Shown here in pieces: positions 38,701-51,419 of a stretch of DNA of 64,000 nt. The position numbers and the translations under genes were made by a program. The stretch comes from Toxotes chatareus (Eukaryota; Chordata; Actinopteri; Toxotidae): assembly GCA_016801885.1 (NCBI GenBank), contig CM028884.1, forward strand, positions 12,353,711 to 12,417,710. Reading direction: 5' to 3'. The notes under the pieces were generated by a model. That model saw only the letters and a program-made list of their open reading frames with translations. It was not told where the DNA came from and did not search any database. Position 1 is the stretch's first letter; each line of letters starts with the position of its first letter.

Positions 38701-40974
38701 GCTGCAATCCAAGTGTCAGGTGTGCGTGCTAAAAGGTGTTCTGTATAGATGTGTCACCAGCTACACAGGAATTTCAGCAGTAACAGAAAATTTCTTAGGA
38801 GCTCAGATTAAATCAGAGGTTACTCTGGGACACCCTTGCTCCTCCCCCCGATTCTTCCAATCAAAGAGCTTACAGTTAAGACAGTGCCTCCAATTACATT
38901 TTTCAATGCTTAAGTGGGTCCTCCAATTACAGGAAATACTGTAAGTACAGTATATTCTCCTCATGAGCGAGACTCAGGTAGATTATGATAGAGATAAGAA
39001 TTGTGAAAGTCCTTTCAGAGGTTTTGTACATATCTACAGACTGTAGAAACTGTAGATTCACCACTATACGCGCTCGTTCAGTTGTACAGTTCTTCAAAAT
39101 CAAACTTGTGATCAGTGTACAATATATGAGTTTGTTGCACTTAATGGCATGGCATACAATGGTCACCCGCTGGGTTTAACCTAGTGCTTGTTTTACTCAT
39201 GGCTCTGTGTGAAGTTACCGTGGCAGCAGTGAGGCGATGTGTTTACTTAGGACCACCAGGGGGAAGCAGAGTTAATACAATGTGTGACAGATGAGCTGTT
39301 TCACATGCAACTGCACCTTTAGCTCCGAAGCTTTTATAAAAGAATGGCTACCTTTAAACCCCCATATAACAGTGTTCATCAGTGTTAACTTAACTTAAAC
39401 TTAACTTAACTTCACATCCTCAACACACTGTACAGTGCAATGTTACATACAGTGCTGAGTTGCATTATCAGATCAGCATTTGAAATGATTACATGTGGCA
39501 TTTAACTATACTGCATATTACTTCAACCACTGTACAATACTGTCTTTATATTAGTGGCAATGATAGAATTCTGCATATGTACACGAGATTCTATAATAAA
39601 GTGACACTTTATTTATTACACTTATTAAAAATGTGTATTGATGTAAAATCAATTGATGAATTCAAGCATAAGATTTTATAATTTAAATTATATCATATGA
39701 TGATGTGATTTAATTTAATCCCAATTTAATTTAACCCCATTCCCCCTTCCAATTAAATGAAACTTTTTAGTGTCACTATTTACACTTTTGAACTATTCTT
39801 TCTCAAAAAATGTCCTGCCCAATTTCAACAGAGAATATGTCAAATTAAGGAAGGGCATTATTGGTAGCCTTTTTATGCAATCTTTCACAAGTTCCTACCA
39901 ACAGTGCTGTAGGATGTTTTTAAATATGACCTGGCATTTTTGTGCTTGTGATACACAACCACAACAACATACAACTGCCACATACTTCTCACTGTGTCTA
40001 GCCATGTAAGATGCCTTCTGTCACAACAGTGCAGTTGAAGTAAATGAAAATTGCTTGTTCTGCAGTTTAAAAACTCAGCAGCAATGGCAAAAACAAAAAC
40101 AGCTCAGGACAATGTGAGGAACTTTTATTGGAAGCCTTAATAGTAACATTTAATACTGGCTCACACTCACACTGTTTCATTCTATAATACAGTGAAATAC
40201 GTTTGTTTTAAGTCACACGTATTAGCTGTGATGATGATAATTGTCTACTGTGTGACAGTAGAGAGTGCTTCTATTGAAGTGCTGTAGCAGTTCCAGAGAA
40301 GAGCTATGAGGAAGTAATTTCACCGTATCAGCTGACTGCTCTGGCTTGTTGTGACACAACTGTTGGTGCTCAAATAAAAAGATTCAAATATTCTACCAAA
40401 AATGGCTCTTCAGTTAACTTAAACGTCACAGAAGTCTTACATGGGCTTGATACATTCCAAACAAACTTCAGAAAGTGTGGTTCGACAGCATTTCACATGT
40501 GCATTCATCGTGAGCTATGTACATTTAAATTTGAAAAACAGAGGACATTAGTTACCATGTGGGTTACAGATACATGAGTTGACAGCATTTGTAGCAAGCA
40601 TACTCAAAACAACTGCCTTTCATTACTGACAGAAAGGAAGGTTTTTTTGTTGTGTACAAACTTTAAGGATGTTTTTACATCAAAACTAAACATGCAATCT
40701 AAAAACTGTGCACAGTTCCAAAGTATTCACAAATGACTTAAGTTGCAAAAGTGTGCTTCCTTTGAAGCAAAGCAAAAAAAAAAGAAAAAAATATCTACAG
40801 CCTTTAAAAAAGTCACATCACTGCTGAGAAAACATTTACTCAAGGTCCATTTAGTGACTATTCTGGAGCTTTCAGTCATATCACTTGATCATAAACAGCA
40901 GATGTCAACAGAGCTTACTATCTAAAGATGCAGAAAATAATAATGGAAAAACACGAATGCATAAAGACTCAGCC
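38701..40974. other. irf upstream region and il4r-like copy 1 3' UTR
   Basis: No coding exon supported. A minus-strand AATAAA near 40117 could end the receptor copy 1 transcript, giving a 3' UTR of about 0.85 kb. A CAG/CATG acceptor-like junction just before the irf start codon suggests an untranslated irf exon further upstream that I could not locate. Confidence 0.4.
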
Positions 40975-43900
40975 CTACACACTTTGATAGCCGCTGTCTG
41001 TGATTACTGCCATAGGCTGGTCAGCACAGATCAAAGAGAGGAGAGGTGTTTGGAGCTCAGGGAGACACTGGCCACACTGGACACTGTTAATGACGTCTGG
41101 AATCACTGGAGGGATGTTGGTGAATGACTTCTCTGGATACTTGTCCAAATGTTCCTCTCTCTCCCCGCTTCTCTGCTCAGGAAACAAAACATCGGGCTGC
41201 CCCACTACATTTTGAAATGCCTGGTAGTCGTCATCCACTTGAGGAAAGCCATGTGGAAAAGCAGGCAAGCGGCCATAGCAGGGATTTTCATCACATACGA
41301 TGGCCTCTTCACTTTTTCCATTTGGCTTCGTCGTGCCACAGACGCAATCATCGGAACTCTCACACCCAGACTCAGCTCTGTACACAGGATCGCATGACAC
41401 AACCATGTTGGAGTCATTGGAGGTGGAGGACAAACTGGAGTCTTCGACGTATGAGAATCTCCCAGAATCTGCATTGCACTGCTGATACGACATATCTGTT
41501 GGCATGAGAGATGATGCCACTGGTGGCAAATCAAGAACGGGACAAGTTGGTACCAGCTGGTCAAGACAGGTCACTATGTCACCCTCACTAGGATGGTATG
41601 CAGAGTCACAAACCATGTCAGGCTGGGTCTGGACTTCAGAGCTGTCCATCAGGTTCTGATCTGGGCGGCGGAGAATGTGGATGGAATAGGTTTTATTGTC
41701 AAAGTCTGATGATCCAGAACTCGTGTCATTGGCTCTGACACTAAAAGGATTGAAGGGAGCGGAGAATAAACCACTGTCTTTGCTTGATTCAGTAAGCAGA
41801 CTGGTGGTCATAGGAGATATCGGGCTGATACCGGGGAAGGCTTTACCCAGGGCATCCTGAACAGTGGCTATAATGTCATGTGGCTCTGTGTTAGCATAAC
41901 TGAGACAAGAGGAGCCGGTGCTTATTCCACTGCTTTGTTCAGGGCTCTCACTAATTTCACTGTCTGCCATGGACTCCGTCGACCTGAATACAGAGAAGCT
42001 GGGTTATATACAATGCAGACATAATCACATAGAAAGCCTTAAGGAAATCTTGTATTGTTGATGCACTGATGCAGCCATACTCACGATCCTTTGACGTCAT
42101 CTCGAATAAGGTGCTCAATACTGACTTTGCAGATGAGGAGTTTCTCAGGCTTCAAGGCCTGGAACAAGACAGATAATCAGAATCAAAACAACATATCTGA
42201 AAATTTTCATTTAAAGGAGTCAGTTTAGAAATGTCCACTTTACAATGGATTCTACAATGACTACTGGACAGTGCCCAACATGACATCTTTAAATAGATTT
42301 CTTTGTGTTTTTGAAAGTATCAGGAAAGGTTCAGAGTTGTCACCCTCGTGATTTGCAATCCGTCATGGTTGGGCGGCATCCATGGTTACCATGGTTACAT
42401 AGCCTCTGTGCTACAGGACTGCTTTCAATGCACAGACTGGCAGGTCTTCAGGGAGGCAGCCACATATGAGGGAGAGGTGGACCTAGAGGAATACACCTCC
42501 TCCGTCCTCAGCTTCATCTCCAAGTGTGCTGATGATGTCGTCACCACCAGGACAGTAACCTGCTTCCCAAACCAGAAACCCTGGCTGAATGCTGAGGTCA
42601 GAGCTCTGCTGAAAGCTAGGGATGCTGCGTTAGGGCAGGTGAGACATCAGCGCTGAGAGTGGCGAGGAAAGAACTGACAGCGGGCATCTCGAGGGCCAAA
42701 GCCACATATGCTCAGAAAATTCAGGGTCACTTCACCTCCAACGACCCCCGGAGCATGTAGAAGGGCGTCAAGTGCATCACAAACTACAACACTAGGGATG
42801 CACAATGCCCACTGGACCCCTCCCTGCCAGAGGCACTCAATAGGTTCTATGCCCGCTTTGAGGATCCTGACACCCCCCCCCTCCTGCACCAGACTCACAC
42901 CACCCCCCGGTGACACACCCCTCAGTGTGACCACAGCTGACGTGAGGAGAACCCTCATAGGAATTAACCCCCGCAAAGCTGCAGGCCCTGACAACATCCC
43001 AGGGCGGGTTCTGAGGGACTGTGCTCACCAGCTGTCTGAGGTGCTGACGGACATCTTCAACACCTCACTGTCACTGGCATCTGTCCCCACCTGCTTAAAG
43101 ACTGCCACAATTGTCCCCGTCCCCAAGTGCTCCACAGTGACAGGCCCCAATGACTACCGACCCATAGCTCTGACCCCGGTAGTCATGAAGTGCTTTGAGA
43201 GGCTGGTCATGGGCCACATCAAAAAATCCATCGATGTCACTGTGGACCCCCACCAGTACGCCTACAGGAAGAACCGCTCCACTGATGACGCCATCTCATC
43301 AATGGTCCACACCACCCTCACCCACCTGGAGAGCAGGAACTCATATGTCCGTCTGCTCTTCCTGGACTTCTCATCTGCCTTCAATACCATCATCCCACAG
43401 ACCTTGGTACAGAAGCTCTCCCTCCTCGGTCTGAGTCCCACACTGGGGAACTGGGTCCTGGACTTTCTGACCAACAGAACACAGACTGTCAGAATCCACA
43501 ACACCATCTCCTCCTCCATCACCCTTAGCACTGGCTCGCCGCAGGGCTGTGTGCTGAGCCCCCTCCTGTTCACCCTGCTGACATATGACTGCTTGGCGAG
43601 ACACCCCAGCTGTCATATAGTGAAGTTCGCGGACGACACAGCAGTAGTGGGACGCATCACCGACAACGATGAGTCAGAGTACAGAGAGGAGGTGGAACAT
43701 CTGGAGCAGTGGTGCAGAAACAACAACCTCTGCATCAATGTGAAAAAGACCAAGGAGATGGTGGTGGATTTCAGAAGAGACAGGCGCCCTCTCCCCCCCC
43801 TGCACATCGGAGGAGCAGCTGTGGAGGTGGTCTCCAGCTTCAGGTACCTGGGTGTGCACATCACCGAGGGCCTCACCTGGAACACCAACACATCCTATCT

Positions 43901-46900
43901 GGTCAGGAAGGCCCACCAGCGCCTCTACTTCCTCAGGAAGCTGCGGCGAGCTGGACTTGGAGGCTCAGTCCTGAGGAGCTTCTACCACTGTGCGGTGGAG
44001 AGCGTCCTCTGCACCTGCATCACTGTGTGGCATGGCAGCTGCACTGCTGCTGAGAGGAAGGCTCTGCAGAGGGTGGTAAAGGCTGCACAGAGGACTGTGG
44101 GGAACAGCCTGCCCACCACCTCAGACCTCTACACAGCACGATGCAGAGGGAGGGCCCTCCGCATCATGAAGGACTCCACCCATCCCGCACACAATCTTTT
44201 CCAACCCCTCCCCTCAGGCAGGCGGCTGAGGAGCATCCGGAGCAGGACCACCAGGCTCAGGAACAGCTTCTTCCCTGAAGCTGTAAGGCTGCTGAACTCT
44301 AGCCCTGCCCTGTAGACCGACCTCCCCCCACCACCACACACTGACAGTCCTGCACTACAACACTTTATCTGTCTCACTAAGTGCAATACTTGCCCACCAT
44401 AGGGCAACATGCTCATATAGGTGCAATACACAGACTACATCTGCACTACCACTACCTCCTACTTGCACATGAGTATTTATGCACGTGCTAACTTCGGCTT
44501 CCTTATCTTATCTTATTTTCACTTTGTCTAATTGTTAATTGTTTAAATTTCACAGTGTTTATATATTTCTGCTCTAATGTTTATTTTTATTTTCTCTAAT
44601 GTTATATTTATTTCTCTACTCTAATGTTTATATTATTGCCCCTATGTGTAGATTTCATTCTTGTTCACGTCTTGCTCTGAATGGCTTAAACTGGGACCTG
44701 AGTACTAATTTCGTACCATAACATGTAAATGTCCTGGTATGACAATAAAGTTCCTTGATCCTTGATCCTTGATAGCTACAATAGTAGCTAGTAGTTAATG
44801 GACCCTGCTGCTAACCATGAAAATGACTAAACAGAACAGTAAGTGCAGATGCTGATGATAAATAGTATGAGTTCATGAAAATTGTCAGGATCACAGTGTT
44901 AATGTTAAAGTTTAACTAAGTAAAAGATTTAGATGCAGCAATCGAAGCTGCAAGTTTCTGATTTCTGACATCGAGTTTACATCACTGGGTGACTCACCTC
45001 TTGTTTCTTTGGAAGCATATTAAGAAGTTTTGGACTTGGAATTTTGACAACTTTGTCCCACCACTTTGTCTTCAACCTAAAATCAAAGGTGCAAAAATAA
45101 TGACACACATGACACATAAACACAACACACAGGAGTTATGCCATTTAAGAGAAAAGCCTTACGCACAATTCCCAAACAGAGAAACATGTCAGTCAGTCTT
45201 TCATCTGCATGACTTACTTGATACAACAGTAAGATATAGCACTGGTAAATAGAACTGCAGCAGCACTGAGGCTGATGATGATAGCCAAGAGCAGGGGATA
45301 ATTCGAGGCACCTGGGAAGACACATGCATGAAGTTTACAAATCACTCTATTTTTGTTTAGATGATATACAAACGAGAGAGATAGTAGAGAGAAGTACCTG
45401 GTACTTCCTGGTTCCTGGAACCAGGCTCATATTATGTGACAGCTAGTGTTACTATCCAACACCTTTAAATATAAAGATGTTGGCATCACCAGTTCTTTAA
45501 ACAGTCATTTAAAGTGGCTCATGATTAAATATTTATTTTGATTTGAAGGACCCACACGTAATGGCTTTGAATCATGAGAACAAGACAACAGAACTGGTCA
45601 TCAACTCTCCCTGTTCGAAAATGTTTGCTAATTTTAGGTTTCTCACACTTCACTGCTATGGATAAGGAGGTGGGGTGTGACACAACAATAACATCAGTCT
45701 ATTGGATGTATATTCTTTATGACGCTGTGAGATAATGCTAATATACAGCTGATATAGCTACTCTGCAGCTGTTTAGCAGTTTGACAGTAATTCTTCTTAC
45801 TGTGACAGATGTTTAATAGTCATGCTCACAATAAATTACACTCTGTTCTTCAAAATTCTGATGTGAATTTCAATACAGTAAATAACTCAAAATAATCTGA
45901 TTACTCTCTAAGACCTCCCCAATTTTGTTTTAATTTTGAGGTTTGCAGGGCTCTTAAATTTCAAATAATGGGTCAGATGCACGTTTTGTTTCACATAGCC
46001 CTCCTGTGATTGAACTTTGACACAACAGATCCATCCTCTGGTTCAGCTTTAATATTTGTCTCCTTGGTTTTGTGACTCCTTTTCTATCAGTAAAAGGACA
46101 TCCAGCCCTTCTCACTAGCTTTTAATCAATAAAACACAGTATTTCCTTGTTCTACGAATATGTCTGTGGCTTGACCAACACTAATATCACGATACAGATG
46201 ATACATACTGTACATGTACGGTATACAGCATTGGACGTGACAAAAGGACCATAAAGATGAAACTTACGAGTTGTGAATTCCCACTCGTTGCTACTGTCAC
46301 TGAACTTGCCACTCCAATCAGTGTAGCTCTTCACACTGACCACATATGTTGTGCTTGGCTCCAGATTGTGACGAGAAATTTCATGGAATTTCAGTCCATT
46401 AATGGTAGCCGGTTTGACAAACTCAGAGACCTGGTATGGAGAAACAAGAAATCAAATGCTCATGCCTATGTCTACATCTCCAGGACAAATGACCTCAGTG
46501 TGGTTCCGTGTCTGTGACATTGCTCCTACCATTTCTGTGTCTCCTTTTTTATGATACGTCACATTAGCTTCCAAGGCATCACCAAAGAAACCCATTGTGT
46601 TTGTCTTCCACGAGACTCGAAAACTACCGTTGACATCTTCCACTGAGATGATTGTTGGGGTTTTGGGTTTTACTGTAGCGGAATGGAGATAAGAACAGGT
46701 AAGAGGAAAGAACCTTAATCAGCCTCCATCCTGTGTTGCATCAATTCACTGTTACTCTGGCTTTGGATCCATCTGTTTCTAGCAGCTGCAGATATGAGGA
46801 CTTCTATTCAAAAAAAGACAACTTACTGCTTTCTGTGATGTTGACGATCTTGGACTCCATTCTTTGGCCTTCTTTCCAAACCACTGCTGTAAAAGACTCC

Positions 46901-47656
46901 CCTTGAACAAGTATCATTTGGACAGAGCAGCAACACTGTCCACTGTCACACTGACTGGGAGTACAATGCTTCATCCTGTGGAATAAGACAACAATACACA
47001 ACATGCTCTGAATATATTGAGTATTTATATTTCTGTCGTGTTGAGTATTTGATTCTGTCGGTTTATATATTACATATAAAACATTGAAACACAACAACTG
47101 AATCGACTGTTTAAAAAAAAAAAAAAAAAGATCATTGTTATAATGCTGTTTGATTTCACAACCGAAGCTAACCTTAAAATGTGCAGTTTTAACGCTGTAA
47201 ATTCACTGCCACAGTGGTGGAACACATACTAACTAAAACAAAAAAAAAAGCTCACCCATATCCGTCGTTGCTCTGAAGGGTCAAATTGTATTCAGGGCAG
47301 TTTTGTGCTTGAAACTGGCAAAACATCTGTTTATCAAAGTCGTTGGTACAGTCAAGATTGGAGCTTGTTTCATCACTAACACCTGCACGAAACGAGACAG
47401 TAAAGGAAGAAACTGATAGTGAGACTGAGTTACTGCAGAAGTAGACTTTTTAAAAACTGTCTACATGTTCACTTTACGAACCAGCGACAGCAATAAGAGT
47501 CGCAGTATTCTCCAAAATCAGCAGGATGATACACGTCCTACCGCGAACTCGCCTGAAAGCAAACACAACAGCAGCTGTTTTCTTTCCTTTGACGAACTGG
47601 ATGATATAAATAATACCGACCGTGTCAAAGAATCTACTTTACCTGTTTATCTCCAT
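40975..47656 (-). CDS. il4r-like: interleukin-4 receptor alpha-like receptor, copy 1 (full length)
   Basis: Class I cytokine receptor chain, probably for IL-4/IL-13 type ligands, signalling through JAK/STAT. Minus-strand exons: 47656-47643, 47552-47482, 47382-47256, 46975-46827, 46672-46530, 46430-46268, 45311-45218, 45076-44998, 42158-42085, 41983-40975; 640 residues. Signal peptide: residues 1-28. Domain 1 has paired cysteines and a CCCSVQM block like IL4R. The fibronectin III domain 2 ends in a degenerate WSxWS ([14 protein letters not shown]). Membrane segment: about 226-250 ([16 protein letters not shown]). Box 1 has [14 protein letters not shown], close to the IL4R WWDQIP pattern. The long tail has [10 protein letters not shown] (like the YxxF STAT6/IRS docking motifs) and ends ITDSGYQSV. 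Intron 8 holds an L2-like LINE. IL-21R is the main alternative. Confidence 0.78.
42335..44774 (+). mobile_element. 5'-truncated L2-like LINE in receptor intron 8
   Basis: A reverse-transcriptase frame runs 42708-44315, with the fingers/palm blocks [68 protein letters not shown] and the catalytic [10 protein letters not shown] fragment of the region just upstream of the reverse transcriptase is at 42348-42656, and the two are separated by frameshifts and stops. The 3' UTR ends in GACAATAAAGTT and three CCTTGAT units (44753-44773), a typical L2-like tail. No endonuclease domain is present, so it is 5' truncated. It is antisense to the receptor gene, which keeps both flanking exons. Confidence 0.88.
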
Positions 47657-48260
47657 TCTGAAACGATTTATTCCGCTAGTTCCCTTTGATACGCCCGAGT
47701 TTTAAGGCAATGTTAACATAGTTTGCTGCGAGATAACAATTCAGTACTGCTCTCTCAGACTTCCTGATCTGGAAAGCTGTTTCGGGAAATGTTGCGCCAT
47801 CAGTTCATGGGAACTGCGTCCCACTCCCATTTACTCACAAAAACCTGAAGGTGGCAATATACGCACGTAATCCGACAGCTGACATTGGGAAATACTGAAC
47901 GCAACCTAAATATCAAAATTTTAAAAAATAGTAATTAGGCTAATGAATTTGTTTTTATTTTAAACGTGGTGGAGGAGTCCACGTTTGTGCACAGTCTGCG
48001 TCAAGAACCGTTAGTTTCCATGCTGTTTTGCGCTGCGGCGCATTACTGAGGACAGTTAACATCAGCAGCACCTCCATGAAAGCACACTGGCTTTTCTTCT
48101 GCGGTTTTACAACACGTAGACAAGAATTATTTTGAAAATCCTCAACCGGATGACGCAGGAAAAAAGTTGAAAATAGTGACTCTTCATAAACAATATCTGA
48201 CAAGCATTTATCCAGTTTTCATTGTTGGTCAAACAGATAGAAATAATGAAATTTAAATAA

Positions 48261-48264
48261 GTGT

Positions 48265-48331
<67 letters not shown>

Positions 48332-48335
48332 TGTG
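48261..48335. repeat. compound (CT)n(GT)n microsatellite
   Basis: A CT run of about 24 units followed by about 10 GT units, downstream of receptor copy 2. The same compound repeat with the same flanks occurs at 51315-51417, so it was copied with the receptor block. Confidence 0.95.
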
Positions 48336-48500
48336 AATAAATTTTACTCCCCTTATTACCCTAATCCTTCAATTATTTACACATCGAACATAATTTAGTT
48401 ATGACATTGTAAATACAAAGATCAATCAAAACAATATGTTCATGTCATTTATGTTTATTGTAATTAAACGTACATGATCCATATTCTGTGTATAACAAGT

Positions 48501-50348
48501 TCACTGAATACATGAAGTTACTGTGGCAACACTGACAGTCATTTTCTGATGTGGGTAGCTGGGAATGCGAATGGAATAGCTCATGTTTTCAAAGTCAGTG
48601 GATCCAGGATCATTGTTTGAACTTGGATTGTAGGGAGCGGAGAATAAACCACTCGCTTCGTTTGACTCTCTAAGCTGATTGGTGGTCACTGATGTTACTG
48701 GCCTGAGCAGTGGGAAGGCTTTACCAAGGGCATCCTGAACACCAGCCTTGATGTCAACAGGTTTTGTATTAGTAAGTGTGTGAGAAGAAGAGCCAGCACT
48801 GATTCCACTGCTTTGCTGATGGCTCCCACTGTTAGTGTCTGTCAGTGACCCCGCTGACCTGAATACAGTGAAACAAACATTCCATTTAAAACCGCGACTT
48901 AGATAATGAATCAACATGATCAACCCCATGTATAGATGGTTGCTGAATCCTTTAAAGCAAAAGCAAACAATGACACCAGCATACACACAAAAAACATAAA
49001 TGTCTCTTATTTGCGATGCACCAGTACAGCCATACTAACCATGGTTGAAACTTACAGGTTGTGAATTCCCACTCGTTGCTACTGTCACTGAACTTGCCAC
49101 TCCAATCAGTGTAGCTCTTCACACTGACCACATATGTTGTGCTTGGCTCCAAATTGTGACGAGAAATTTCATGGAATTTCAGTCCATTAATGGTAGCTGG
49201 TTTGACAAAGTCAGAGACCTGGTATGGAGAAACAAGAAATCAAATGCTCATGCCTATGTCTACATCTCCAGGACAAATGACCTCAGTGTGGTTCCGTGTC
49301 TGTGACATTGCTCCTACCATTTCTGTGTCTCCTTTTTTATGATACGTCACATTAGCTTCCAAGGCATCACCAAAGAAACCCATTGTGTTTGTCTTCCACG
49401 AGACTCGAAAACTACCGTTGACATCTTCCACTGAGATGATTGTTGGGGTTTTGGGTTTTACTGTAGCGGAATGGAGATAAGAACAGGTAAGAGGAAAGAA
49501 CCTTAATCAGCCTCCATCCTGTGTTGCATCAATTCACTGTTACTCTGGCTTTGGATGTTTCTAGCAGCTGCAGATTTGAGGACTTCTATTCAAAAAAAGA
49601 CAACTTACTGCTTTCTGTGATGTTGACGATCTTGGACTCCATTCTTTGGCCTTCTTTCCAAACCACTGCTGTAAAAGACTCCCCTTGAACAAGTCTCATT
49701 TGGACAGAGCAGCAACACTGTCCACTGTCACACTGACTGGGAGTACAATGCTTCATTCTGTGAAATAAGACAAACATTGAAACACAACAACTGAATCGAC
49801 TGTTTAAAAAAAAAAAAAAAAAAGATCATTGTTATAATGCTGTTTGATTTCACAACCGAAGCTAACCTTAAAATGTGCAGTTTTAACGCTGTAAATTCAC
49901 TGCCACAGTGGTGGAACACATACTAACTAAAACAAAAAAAAGCTCACCCATATCCGTCGTTGCTCTGAAGGGTCAAATTGTATTCAGGGCAGTTTTGTGC
50001 TTGAAACTGGCAAAACATCTGTTTATCAAAGTCGTTGGTACAGTCAAGATTGGAGCTTGTTTCATCACTAACACCTGCACGAAACGAGACAGTAAAGGAA
50101 GAAACTGATAGTGAGACTGAGTTACTGCAGAAGTAGACTTTTTAAAAACTGTCTACATGTTCACTTTACGAACCAGCGACAGCAATAAGAGTCGCAGTAT
50201 TCCCCAAAATCAGCAGGATGATACACGTCCTACCGCGAACTCGCCTGAAAGCAAACACAACAGCAGCTGTTTTCTTTCCTTTGACGAACTGGATGATATA
50301 AATAATACCGACCGTGTCAAAGAATCTACTTTACCTGTTTATCTCCAT
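48501..50348 (-). CDS. chimeric IL-4R-alpha-like receptor without membrane segment, copy 2
   Basis: Minus-strand exons: 50348-50335, 50244-50174, 50074-49948, 49757-49609, 49460-49318, 49218-49056 (or extended to 49040), 48858-48501. Signal peptide, domain 1 and domain 2 are almost identical to copy 1. The transmembrane, box 1 and following exons are absent. The last exon is copy 3-like and cut short. The domain 2 exon offers two donors. GTAAGT at 49055 leads to five new residues and a stop. The copy 3-derived CCATG/GTTAGT at 49040 joins in frame to the last exon, for 346 residues in total. Either product keeps the whole extracellular region and lacks a membrane anchor, so it is predicted to be secreted. 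It could be a ligand-binding decoy or a non-functional by-product. The 5' flank matches copy 1 for about 0.5 kb, so the promoter was probably copied too. Confidence 0.7.
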
Positions 50349-50848
50349 TCTGAAACGATTTATTCCGCTAGTTCCCTTTGATACGCCCGAGTTTTAAGGC
50401 AATGTTAACATAGTTTGCTGCGAGATAACACTTAAGTAGGCTACTGGTCTCTCGGACCTTCTGATCTGGAAAGCTGTTTCTGGAAATGTTGCGCCATCAG
50501 TTCATGGGAACTGCGTCCCACTCCCATTTACTCACAAAAAAAAAAAAAAACTGAAGGTGGCAATATACGCACGTAATCCGACAGCTGATATTGGGAAATA
50601 CTAAACGCAACAACCTAAATATCAAAATAAAAAAATATTAATTTGGCTAATGAATTTGTTTTTATTTTAAACGTGGTGGGGGAACCGTTAGTTTCCATGC
50701 TGTTTTGAGCTGCGGCGCATTACTGAGGACAGTTAATATCAGCAGCACCTCCATGAAAGCACACTGGCTTTTCTTCTGCGGTTTTACAACACGTAGACAA
50801 GAATTATTTTGAAAATCCTCAACCGGATGACGCAGGTCCGGGCTCGTG

Positions 50849-51332
50849 TATGAGCGCTGCTGTTGTGAGGACGACGAAAATATAATTTCTCACAAATAAG
50901 TATAATAAATAATGACATAGTGAAAGGCCTCTGTCTGTCTGTCTGTCTGTCTCGCTAAGTAGAAAAGTATATAGGCCTTGCCAATTAGCTTAAAATGCGA
51001 TCTCATGTTCACCAACATCTGGATTTACGTTTTCTATATTAATCATTAGAAATCAATATTCATCATTTATGGATTTTAACATTTATGAATATGTCTAAAC
51101 TGTACATGTCACTATATGTGTTGATAGCCTGTGTGTGTATATGTGTACTGGTACATCACCGTAGCCTTTATGTATCTATTGGACCTGCTCTGTCCTTATC
51201 TCTGTCTTTATAAAAAGTTGAAAATATTAACAGTGACTCTTCATAAACAATATCTGTCAAGCATTTATCCAGTTTTCATTGTTCGTCAGATAGAAATAAT
51301 GAAATTTAAATAAATGTGTGTCTCTCTCTCTT

Positions 51333-51419
<87 letters not shown>

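Noticed and set aside
43262..43573. Minus-strand frames over the LINE reverse transcriptase
   Set aside because: Shadows of the plus-strand reverse-transcriptase frame.
47760..47800. STAT-like TTCN2GAA site upstream of receptor copy 1
   Set aside because: The spacing differs from the N3/N4 sites used by STATs, and such short motifs occur by chance.
48952..49152. Hydrophobic tail read past the copy 2 domain 2 exon as a possible membrane anchor
   Set aside because: The same hydrophobic stretch is intron sequence in copy 3 (53478-53565) and lies beyond good donors, so it is an intron read-through artefact unless the intron is retained.
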